The translations under genes were made by a program, and so were the position numbers. The notes below the pieces were generated by a model. It did no database searches and was not told where the DNA came from. It worked only from the letters and a program-made list of their open reading frames with translations. From contig CP045205.1 of assembly GCA_009363175.1 (NCBI GenBank), forward strand, positions 1,674,001 to 1,738,000: 64,000 bases of DNA. The letters run 5' to 3'. This DNA is from Citrobacter telavivensis (GTDB taxonomy: Bacteria > Pseudomonadota > Gammaproteobacteria > Enterobacterales > Enterobacteriaceae). Shown here in pieces: positions 52,297 through 59,456 of this stretch. The first letter of the stretch is position 1. Each line of letters opens with the position of its first letter.

Positions 52297-52539
52297 ATGA
52301 GCACTGATATTTCAATTCGTGTACCAAAAGAGATGGCTACGCCTGCAGAGTTCGCTGAATGGGAAGGTATCTCCCGTGGCTCTGTTTACCAGAAAATTCA
52401 CCATGGTCATCTTGCTAAGTACATGGTCAAAAAAGAAAAAAACAAAGGTCGCGTAAGCCTGCGTTACCTGATGTACAAAACCGACCAGGTTCGTGAATCC
52501 CTCGGTCATTCCAACTTTCGCGTCATTGTTGGTCAGTAA
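52297..52539 (+). CDS. Apl/Cox-type excisionase-regulator
   Basis: 80-residue winged-helix-like protein (MSTDISIRVPKEMATPAEFA then WEGISRGSVYQKIHHGHLAKY). It is the first gene read rightwards from the immunity region, the place of 186 Apl / P2 Cox, which repress the lysogenic promoter and direct excision. Confidence 0.85.
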   Translation: MSTDISIRVPKEMATPAEFAEWEGISRGSVYQKIHHGHLAKYMVKKEKNKGRVSLRYLMYKTDQVRESLGHSNFRVIVGQ

Positions 52540-52571
52540 GTTCAATTATGAGAACTTTTTGAGAGGGGCGC

Positions 52572-53081
52572 ATGTTTGATTATAAGATTTCCAAACATCC
52601 ACACTTTGACGAAGCCTGCCGGGCTTTCGCGCTGCGTCACAACATGGCGAAGCTGGCAGAACGCGCAGGAATGAATGTCCAGACGCTGCGCAATAAGCTG
52701 AACCCGGATCAACCGCATCAACTTACGCCGCCGGAGATCTGGCTGCTGACTGATATCACAGAAGACTCAACGCTGGTTGACGGTTTTCTGGCTCAAATCC
52801 ATTGCCTGCCGTGTGTGCCATTGAATGAAGTGGCAAAAGAGAACCTGCCGCATTACGTCATGAGTGCAACTGCGGAAATTGGGCGAGTAGCTGCAGGCGC
52901 AGTATCCGGTGATGTAAAAACCAGTGCGGGCCGCCGCGATGTTATCAACAGCATCAACTCTGTCACGCGCCTGATGGCACTGACCGCAGTTTCATTACAT
53001 GCGCGTTTGCAGGCGAATCCGGCGATGGCAAGCGCAGTAGATACCGTGACGGGCCTCGGCGCTTCGTTCGGTCTGATCTGA
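52572..53081 (+). CDS. cII: 186-like CII regulator
   Basis: 169 residues, equal to 186 CII and closely similar along its length (MFDYKISKHPHFDEACRAFA, NVQTLRNKLNP, HCLPCVP, GASFGLI). CII activates the establishment promoter for CI synthesis after infection. Helix-turn-helix lies near residues 25-45. Confidence 0.9.
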   Translation: MFDYKISKHPHFDEACRAFALRHNMAKLAERAGMNVQTLRNKLNPDQPHQLTPPEIWLLTDITEDSTLVDGFLAQIHCLPCVPLNEVAKENLPHYVMSATAEIGRVAAGAVSGDVKTSAGRRDVINSINSVTRLMALTAVSLHARLQANPAMASAVDTVTGLGASFGLI

Positions 53082-53088
53082 GGTGGTT

Positions 53089-53289
53089 ATGCTGACTAAA
53101 GAACCATCTTTTGCATCACTGCTTGTTAAGCAAAGTCCTGCAATGCACTGCGGTCATGGCTGGATTATGGGGAAGGATGGCAAGCGCTGGCATCCGTGCC
53201 GCTCTCAGGATGCGTTGCTGGCTGAGCTGTCCACTAAAAAGCAGGGGAAACCATGGCTATTGAAGGCGATGCTGCGACTGTTCCGCTAA
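53089..53289 (+). CDS. Fil-like phage protein
   Basis: 66 residues from the ATG at 53089 (GAGGTGG just upstream). Start MLTKEPSFASLLVKQSPAMH with a GHGWIMGKDGKRWHPC segment, typical of the small gene that follows cII in 186-like phages (Fil, named for filamentation). Its end overlaps the next gene. Confidence 0.75.
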   Translation: MLTKEPSFASLLVKQSPAMHCGHGWIMGKDGKRWHPCRSQDALLAELSTKKQGKPWLLKAMLRLFR

Positions 53290-53438
53290 GCGCTGGCCTC
53301 CGCCTTAATGGGTTAAACCACATCGCGGAATTAAGGGCGAAAGTGTTTGGCTTAAATATTGATTCAGAACTGGAGCGCTTTATTAGCGATATGCGGGACC
53401 AACGGGATATTAACCATGAGCAGAATAAACGCGCACTA

Positions 53439-54591
53439 AATAGCTGTGCCTAATACCGCTACACTTTTGCCTGACCATGTTTTCCTCCGGGGAATGGGCT
53501 GGCGGTTTCCATAAAATGGCGGACCTTTTTCAGTAACTGCCACATTGAGCGGCACTGATGATTACGGGTTATCGTGTCATGAAGTGCCTGCCATAGCCGT
53601 TCCACATGATTCACCCACGGCGAGTAAACCGGCTGGTAAATTACCCTGAACTTGGGATTTGCTTTCAACCAGCGCTGTGTTTCGCGGCTTTTATGGATAA
53701 TGTAGTTATCAACGATCAGCGTGATTGTTTTCGCCCGCCGGTAAGTGGCTTTCAGGTGCTTCAGCAGAGCGATAAACAGCGCTGAACTTTTGCTGTTGCC
53801 GCCCACGTAGCTGACTTTACCCGTGCCACTGTGCAGTGCGCCGGCCAGATAGTATTTTTCGTTCTGCCCCGGCGTCACTACCCGTTTCTGCTGTCCGCGC
53901 AACTGCCAGTCCGCACCGATTTTAGGATTAAGGTGGATATCCACTTCATCTTCATAAAATACCGGATGCTCTGCGCTGCATTCATCCAGCGCTTTGTGGA
54001 TTACCGCCATCTTTTCATCTTTATGTGGGTCACGGATACGCAGAGTTGGCGCGGCCCTGCGCCATACAAGCCCCGCAGATGGCAACCAGCGGCGAACGGT
54101 TCCTGCATGTAACTGGCAACCGGTTATCTCATTGATTTTTATTGCCAGTAATTCGGTGCTCCAGCGTGAACGTTGATAACCAAAATCGCCGGGAGAATGC
54201 TTTATCAGCTCACGTAACAGGGTGCAGATATGTTCAAAAGGCCAGCGTCGGGAGCGCCCTGCGGGTAAGGATTTCAGGCCTTCAATACCTGAGTGCGTAA
54301 ACCAGTTAATCCAGCGACCAACGGATGAACGGGCACAACAGAGAGTTCTGGCAACATCGCTGACCCGTTCACCCCGATGAAGCATCAGCATGGCCGTGAG
54401 TCTGCGGGCATGATTTTTATCGCGCGTTTTATGAATAGCTTTCTGCATCAGGCGTCGTTCGCCACGGGGTATTGGTGCTATGATCGGCATCGCTCAGTCC
54501 GGTTGGTGGTTTTGGTTGGTTTGGCGATTGATCAGATCGCACAATCCGGGCTGAGTTCCCTTTCAGTGATCTACTATTCCGCGCAGCTATT
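53439..54591 (-). mobile_element. IS630, complete
   Basis: 1153 bp, flanked by the TA target duplication (53437-53438 and 54592-54593) inside a CTAG target. The ends form an inverted repeat: AATAGCTGTGCC at the left and, complemented, AATAGCTGCGCG at the right. Length and ends are those of IS630. The IS630 family moves by cut-and-paste with strict TA targets. Confidence 0.92.
53459..54490 (-). CDS. IS630 transposase
   Basis: 343 residues with N-terminal helix-turn-helix domains and an RNase-H-like DDE core: YEDEVDIHLNPK (first Asp), TLIVDNYIIHKS (second Asp), PVYSPWVNHVERLWQALH (third acidic residue, Glu). Reading frame is intact, so the element should be capable of transposition. Confidence 0.93.
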   Translation of the reverse strand: MPIIAPIPRGERRLMQKAIHKTRDKNHARRLTAMLMLHRGERVSDVARTLCCARSSVGRWINWFTHSGIEGLKSLPAGRSRRWPFEHICTLLRELIKHSPGDFGYQRSRWSTELLAIKINEITGCQLHAGTVRRWLPSAGLVWRRAAPTLRIRDPHKDEKMAVIHKALDECSAEHPVFYEDEVDIHLNPKIGADWQLRGQQKRVVTPGQNEKYYLAGALHSGTGKVSYVGGNSKSSALFIALLKHLKATYRRAKTITLIVDNYIIHKSRETQRWLKANPKFRVIYQPVYSPWVNHVERLWQALHDTITRNHQCRSMWQLLKKVRHFMETASPFPGGKHGQAKV

Positions 54592-54816
54592 TAGCCGCAA
54601 TATTCTTTATGGCAAAGATTCCGGCGGAACGTCATAGCGTCAATGTTAGTGAGCTGACGACTGACGAAAAGCGGGAGCTGATTAAAGCAATGAACCATTT
54701 CCGTACAGTGGTGAGTTTATTTCCAAATCGGCTAGCCATGCCGAATTAACCCACAACCGAAATTAAAGGCGTAAACCCGCCGGGCTTCTTATTGCCCAAA
54801 TTCAGGAGAAACAACA

Positions 54817-55050
54817 ATGCGAAATATTGAAACCCGAATCACCAAAACAGGACCAGATGATGCTGGCCTTAACCAGATGCTGACTGATGCACGCATGGAA
54901 GAACGCCGGGCACGTGCCGCGGCAATGGCAGCCCGTCTTGATAGCCTGGCTTGCCATATCACGTCACGCCAGCTTAATCACGTTGAAGCGGCGGAGCTGC
55001 TGCGTATTGCGGCTGAAAACATTCAGAACGAAGCGCAGGAGATCCACTGA
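54817..55050 (+). CDS. DUF2732 phage protein
   Basis: 77 residues, alanine/arginine-rich and helical (MRNIETRITKTGPDDAGLNQ then ERRARAAAMAARLDSLACHI), with a good AGGAG site. DUF2732 proteins are usual in the early region of P2/186-like phages; role unknown. Its stop TGA shares its last base with the next ATG. Confidence 0.85.
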   Translation: MRNIETRITKTGPDDAGLNQMLTDARMEERRARAAAMAARLDSLACHITSRQLNHVEAAELLRIAAENIQNEAQEIH

Positions 55051-55277
55051 TGGCTGATTCAATGGACCTTGTACAGCAGCGCGTTGAAGAAGAACTTCAG
55101 CGCCACATCCACACCGCCCGCAACAGAACGCCGGGCGTTTCCCGTGTGCTTTGCATTGATTGCGATGCACCGATCCCGCCAGCTCGCCGCCGCGCTATTC
55201 CGGGCGTGCAGTGTTGCGTCACCTGTCAGGAAATCGCAGAGCTGAAAGGCAAACATTACGTAGGGGGTGCTGTATGA
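55050..55277 (+). CDS. TraR/DksA-type zinc-finger protein
   Basis: 75 residues with a four-cysteine zinc finger (CIDCDAPIPPARRRAI then QCCVTCQE) and a short N-terminal coiled coil. Such small DksA-like proteins bind the secondary channel of RNA polymerase; in P2-like phages they are encoded here. Stop overlaps the methylase start (ATGA). Confidence 0.9.
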   Translation: MADSMDLVQQRVEEELQRHIHTARNRTPGVSRVLCIDCDAPIPPARRRAIPGVQCCVTCQEIAELKGKHYVGGAV

Positions 55278-56128
55278 GCACTATCCTGAAATGGGCGGGT
55301 AATAAAACCGCCATAATGCCAGAACTGAAAAAACACCTTCCAGCAGGCCCGCGACTGGTTGAGCCTTTCGCGGGTTCGTGCGCTGTGATGATGGAGACAG
55401 ACTATCCTCATTATCTTGTCGCGGATATTAATCCAGACCTGATTAATCTCTATCAGGTGATTAAGAATGATGTTGAATACTTCATCAAAGAGGGCAGATA
55501 TCTTTTTGAAGCCCGTAATGACCCAGAGGCATATTATAAGACGAGACAGGAGTTTAACTTGCGCCATGGTGGTGCAATTGAACGCGCATTGTATTTCTTA
55601 TATTTAAATCGCCATGGTTATCGCGGACTGTGTCGCTATAACTTGGACGGTTATTTTAATGTTCCTTACGGTAATTATAAAAAGCCCTACTTCCCTGAAA
55701 ACGAAATACGCGCATTTGCAGAAAAAGCAAAATGCGCAACGTTTATCTGCGCCAGCTATGACGAGACACTGGCACTGCTGCAAACGGGTGATGTTGTCTA
55801 TTGCGATCCACCATATGACGGCACGTTTAACGGATATCACACTGCCGGTTTTACAGAGGACGACCAGTATCATCTGGCGTCTATTCTTGAGCGCCGGTCA
55901 TCAGAAGGTCATCCGGTTATCGTGTCCAACAGCGACACGTCCCTGACCCGTTCGATTTATCGTAACTTTACCCGCCATCGTATCACTGCAAAGCGCAGCA
56001 TGGGCGTGACTGCCGGTGATAGTAAAACTGCAGTAGAAATCATCGCCACAAAATCAGCATGCTGGTTTGGTGTTGATTTGGCGTCTGGTCCTGATATCTC
56101 GGTGGAAGCTGAGGTGCGGGCGTGGTAG
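55274..56128 (+). CDS. Dam-type adenine DNA methyltransferase
   Basis: 284 residues from the ATG at 55274 (MSTILKWAGNKTAIMPEL). The SAM-binding motif is VEPFAGSCAVM, and the catalytic DPPY is at residues 178-181 (YCDPPYDGTF). The WAGNK start and target-recognition region follow the D12/Dam class, so GATC methylation is likely. Some P2-like phages carry this gene to mimic host methylation. Confidence 0.93.
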   Translation: MSTILKWAGNKTAIMPELKKHLPAGPRLVEPFAGSCAVMMETDYPHYLVADINPDLINLYQVIKNDVEYFIKEGRYLFEARNDPEAYYKTRQEFNLRHGGAIERALYFLYLNRHGYRGLCRYNLDGYFNVPYGNYKKPYFPENEIRAFAEKAKCATFICASYDETLALLQTGDVVYCDPPYDGTFNGYHTAGFTEDDQYHLASILERRSSEGHPVIVSNSDTSLTRSIYRNFTRHRITAKRSMGVTAGDSKTAVEIIATKSACWFGVDLASGPDISVEAEVRAW

Positions 56129-58530
56129 TGAGTAAATTCACATTACATCATGCACAAACCACTGGCGGCTCGAATGAGGCCGCCGTGGCCTTTCCATGGA
56201 ATGCCCGAAAAAAAGCGGTTAACCCGTATCTGGACCCGGCGGAAGTTGCGCCGGAGTCTGCGCTTTCAAACCTCATCACTCTGTACGCTGCGGATAACGA
56301 GCAGGAGCATCTGCGCCGTGAGGCGCTGAGTGATAAGGTCTGGGAACGTTATTTCTTCAATGAATCCCGCGATCCTGTCCAGTGTGAAATGGAGCAGGAT
56401 CGGCTGATTAGCCATGCCAAAATGGCCCGCGAACAGCAGCGTGTTAATCCCGATTTGGTGATTATTGCCGATGTAAGCGCCATGCCTGCCCATATCAACA
56501 AGCCTCTACTGGAGCGGATTAAATACTTCCATAGCCTGGGCAGGGCAAAGGCTTATTCCCGGTACCTGCGCGAAACAATCAGACCGTGTCTTGAGCGGCT
56601 GGAGCGCGTGCGGGGCAGCCAAATGTCCACCTCGTTTCGGTTTATGGCGAGCCAGGACGGGCTGGAGGGGCTGCTGGTACTGCCTGAAATGAATCAGGAT
56701 CAGGTCAAGCGCCTTTCCACGCTGGTTGCGGCACATATGAGCATGTGTCTTGATGCGGCCTGCGGTGATCTGTTTGTCAGTGACGATGTTAAACCAGAAG
56801 AAATCCGCCAGGCATGGGAAAGGGTTGCTGCAGAAGCCATGCGCCTTGAGGTCATCCCGCCTGCCTTTGAGCAGTTACGCCGCAAAAAGCGCCGCCGCAA
56901 GCCGGTGCCTTATGAACTGATCCCACCGTCGCTGGCGCGCATGCTGTGTGCGGACTGGTGGTACCGCAAATTGTGGCAGATGCGCTGCGAGTGGCGGGAG
57001 GAACAGCTGCGCGCCGTCTGCCTGGTCAACAAGAAAGCGTCCCCGTATGTCAGCTATGAAGCCGTGATCCACAAACGCGAGCAGCGCCGCAAATCGCTGG
57101 AGTTCTTCCGCTCGCATGAGCTGGTCAACGAAGATGGCGACACGCTGGACATGGAAGACGTGGTGAACGCCAGCAACAGCAACCCGGCACACCGCCGTAA
57201 TGAAATGATGGCCTGTGTTAAGGGGCTGGAGCTGATAGCGGAAATGCGCGGAGACTGCGCAGTGTTCTATACCATCACCTGCCCGTCACGCTTCCACGCA
57301 ACCCTCAACAACGGCAGACCTAATCCGAAGTGGACCAGTGCCACGGTCCGGCAGAGCAGTGACTATCTGGTTGATACGTTCGCTGCTTTCCGCAAGGCAA
57401 TGCACAAGGCCGGGCTGCGCTGGTATGGCGTCCGCGTTGCAGAGCCGCACCATGACGGCACTGTACACTGGCATCTTCTGTGCTTCATGCGCAAAAAAGA
57501 CCGCCGTTCCATCACCGCGCTGCTGCGTAAGTTTGCCATCCGTGAAGACCGCGAGGAACTGGGCGCCAATACCGGGCCGCGCTTTAAGTCCGAGCTAATC
57601 AACCCGCGCAAGGGTACGCCGACAAGCTACATCGCCAAGTACATCAGCAAGAATATCGACGGGCGCGGGCTGGCTAAAGAAATCAGCAAAGAAACCGGCA
57701 GATCACTGCGTGACAGCGCCGAGCATGTCAGCGCCTGGGCGTCACTGCATCGTGTCCAGCAGTTCCGTTTCTTTGGTATTCCGGGGCGTCAGGCATACCG
57801 CGAACTGCGCCTGCTGGCTGGTCAGGCGGCGAGAGTGCAGGGTGGACGCAAAGCGGGCGCGCCGGTACTGGATAACCCGCGTCTGGATGCGGTACTGGCG
57901 GCGGCTGATGCGGGCTGCTTTGCCACCTACATCATGAAGCAGGGCGGTGTGCTGGTTCCCCGCAAACATCACCTTGTCCGCACGGCATATGAGCATAACG
58001 ACGAGCCGAGCGCCTACGGCGATCACGGTATCCGTATCTATGGCATTTGGTCCCCGATTGCAGAAGGCAAGATTTGCACGCACGCGGTGAAGTGGAAAAA
58101 GGTTCGTAAGGCCGTTGACGTTCAGGAGGCGGCAGCCGACCAGGGCGCTTGCGCCCCTTGGACTCGTGGCAATAACTGTCCCCCTGTTGAAAATCTGAAC
58201 AAATCAGGAGGGGATTTACCTGATATTAAAACCATGGATGAGAGGGAACTGGGGGATTATCTCCACAACATGAGCCAGAAGGAACGGCGGGAGCTTACAG
58301 CCAGGTTAAGACTGGTGAAACCGAAGCGGAAAAAAGCATACAAGCAGGAGATTTCGGAACAGCAGCGCCTGCAGCTTGAGGCAGAACTTATTGCCAGAGG
58401 GTTTGATGCAAGTAACGCAGAAGTGGATTTGCTTTTGCGTGGTGGCAGCATTCCATCTGGGGCTGGGTTGCGGCTTTTTTACCGGGGTCAGCGTTTGCAG
58501 GAAGATGATAAATGGCGCCATTGGTTCTAA
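56122..58530 (+). CDS. Replication initiator protein A (HUH endonuclease)
   Basis: 802 residues, homologous to P2 gpA and 186 A; nicks the origin within its own gene and stays covalently bound to start rolling-circle replication. The HUH histidines are in HWHLLCF (H449, H451) and the paired catalytic tyrosines in YIAKYISKN (Y503, Y507). The GTG at 56122 has GAGG seven bases before; a GTG at 56128 is an alternative. Overlaps the methylase end. Confidence 0.93.
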   Translation: MVVSKFTLHHAQTTGGSNEAAVAFPWNARKKAVNPYLDPAEVAPESALSNLITLYAADNEQEHLRREALSDKVWERYFFNESRDPVQCEMEQDRLISHAKMAREQQRVNPDLVIIADVSAMPAHINKPLLERIKYFHSLGRAKAYSRYLRETIRPCLERLERVRGSQMSTSFRFMASQDGLEGLLVLPEMNQDQVKRLSTLVAAHMSMCLDAACGDLFVSDDVKPEEIRQAWERVAAEAMRLEVIPPAFEQLRRKKRRRKPVPYELIPPSLARMLCADWWYRKLWQMRCEWREEQLRAVCLVNKKASPYVSYEAVIHKREQRRKSLEFFRSHELVNEDGDTLDMEDVVNASNSNPAHRRNEMMACVKGLELIAEMRGDCAVFYTITCPSRFHATLNNGRPNPKWTSATVRQSSDYLVDTFAAFRKAMHKAGLRWYGVRVAEPHHDGTVHWHLLCFMRKKDRRSITALLRKFAIREDREELGANTGPRFKSELINPRKGTPTSYIAKYISKNIDGRGLAKEISKETGRSLRDSAEHVSAWASLHRVQQFRFFGIPGRQAYRELRLLAGQAARVQGGRKAGAPVLDNPRLDAVLAAADAGCFATYIMKQGGVLVPRKHHLVRTAYEHNDEPSAYGDHGIRIYGIWSPIAEGKICTHAVKWKKVRKAVDVQEAAADQGACAPWTRGNNCPPVENLNKSGGDLPDIKTMDERELGDYLHNMSQKERRELTARLRLVKPKRKKAYKQEISEQQRLQLEAELIARGFDASNAEVDLLLRGGSIPSGAGLRLFYRGQRLQEDDKWRHWF

Positions 58531-58549
58531 GGCGCCTTAAATCGAAGAG

Positions 58550-58777
58550 TTACAAGCCAGCCAGACTCTTACCGCGAATGCGGGCAACTTCATACTTCAG
58601 TTCAGCCGCCTTGGCCTCGCAGAGCCTTAAGGATTTTAGCCATTGTTCTGTTGTAGGCTTACCAAATATGTCTTCCATTACTACAACCAAGTAAAGACAG
58701 CGACCAGTGCCTAGTTCACCTGCAACCAGGCAGGCTGCGTTAGTTCCTGCCATAAGTTCAATACATGCTTTACGCAT
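58550..58777 (-). CDS. Small phage protein opposite to A
   Basis: 75 residues on the minus strand, ATG preceded by GAGGAATTAATCG. The sequence starts MRKACIELMAGTNAACLV and ends with a lysine-rich helical part (EAKAAELKYEVARIRGKS). No family recognised. Lies between gene A and the LexA-controlled gene, both read the other way. Confidence 0.6.
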   Translation of the reverse strand: MRKACIELMAGTNAACLVAGELGTGRCLYLVVVMEDIFGKPTTEQWLKSLRLCEAKAAELKYEVARIRGKSLAGL

Positions 58778-58875
58778 CGATTAATTCCTCATTCCGTTGT
58801 CTCCTGTAAAGCATCTCACTTGAGCCATCTGTTTGAAACATAGAAAAAACAATTTACATTTAATGGCTAATTATA

Positions 58876-58895
58876 TACTGTGTTTATATACAGTT
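58876..58895 (+). promoter_or_regulatory. LexA (SOS) box
   Basis: TACTGTGTTTATATACAGTT contains CTGT-N8-ACAG with an AT-rich centre, a near-consensus LexA site. It is 20 bases before the ATG of the next gene and so overlaps its promoter. In phage 186 the LexA-controlled p95 promoter lies in this same place and drives the antirepressor Tum. Confidence 0.85.
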
Positions 58896-58914
58896 GTTTT
58901 AAGTGGAGGGGAAA

Positions 58915-59103
58915 ATGCAGGACTATTTTTTGGAGTCGTTGAAGCTCCAGCGCATTGATTTTTTTGTGAAGCTTGTAGCGGCTAGTGAATGCGATGATGA
59001 AGAGAAGCGGCTTGCTATCCAGTGGGTTTCGGAGCTTACCGATGAGCTGATGGCGAAAATCCGTGCTCATGAGTACAACCGTTCAATGGATCTCCCCAGT
59101 TAG
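58915..59103 (+). CDS. SOS-controlled small phage protein
   Basis: 62 residues from the ATG at 58915 with GGAGGGG right before it. Starts MQDYFLESLKLQRIDFFVKL and is acidic and helical. Not DinI-like, so not a direct homologue of 186 Tum, but the first gene behind the LexA box. It could be the 186 p95-operon first gene or a functionally equivalent antirepressor. Confidence 0.7.
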   Translation: MQDYFLESLKLQRIDFFVKLVAASECDDEEKRLAIQWVSELTDELMAKIRAHEYNRSMDLPS

Positions 59104-59242
59104 GTTTAGGAACGTTGCTGGCGTTAGGACTTGATTCTGACGCTGGCAAGGTTGAACAACGAGCCATGCGAGGCGTTAGTGCCGTTGTGCATGTCTATGC
59201 CGCATGAAAATGCATGATCGTCTGAAGCTCTTTTTTATTGAG

Positions 59243-59266
59243 GCCTGCCAGAACTGGCGGGCTTTT
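59243..59266 (+). terminator. Terminator after the SOS gene
   Basis: GCCTGCCA (59243-59250) pairs with TGGCGGGC (59255-59262) with one G-T pair around GAAC, then TTTT on the plus strand. Confidence 0.7.
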
Positions 59267-59311
59267 GCTTATGTCATGCAGGTGCATGAAAACCACTACA
59301 TAAAGCGGGCA

Positions 59312-59330
59312 GGCGTGGCGGGGATACGAG
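59312..59330. other. Candidate cos site (cohesive end)
   Basis: GGCGTGGCGGGGATACGAG followed by CGCGCGCTGG. The P2 cohesive end reads GGCGAGGCGGGGAAAGCAC with TGCGCGCTG next to it, and 186 has GGCGTGGCGGGG at the same place as far as I recall. The first 13 bases match 186 and the flanking GCGCGCTG is preserved. Marks the virion chromosome ends. Confidence 0.65.
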
Positions 59331-59456
59331 CGCGCGCTGGCACTATGGATGATCGCTTCACCTGTATGCATGACCACCTTGAAAATTTGATTGTTCTGGA
59401 CTTAAGTATGTATTTTATATTCGGAAAAATCCGAACCACTGAAAAGGATTTGTGTG

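Larger units (their letters stand above)
53253..54749 (+). pseudogene. DUF5347-like phage gene split by IS630
   Basis: Left part 53253-53438 encodes MAIEGDAATVPLSAG to NKRAL (62 codons). After the insertion sequence and one TA copy, the frame resumes at 54594 with AAIFFMAKIPAERHSVNVSE and ends LAMPN at 54749. Joined without the insertion, it makes a continuous 113-residue protein of the type found at this place in Fels-2-like phages. As it stands, the left half ends two codons or so into the IS and the right half lacks a start of its own. Confidence 0.85.
59104..59456. other. Region with terminator and cos, no gene
   Basis: 353 bases between the SOS gene and the cargo ATPase. Contains the terminator at 59243 and the cos candidate at 59312. 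A 110-codon frame (59204-59536) crosses both and overlaps the ATPase gene; I reject it. Confidence 0.6.
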
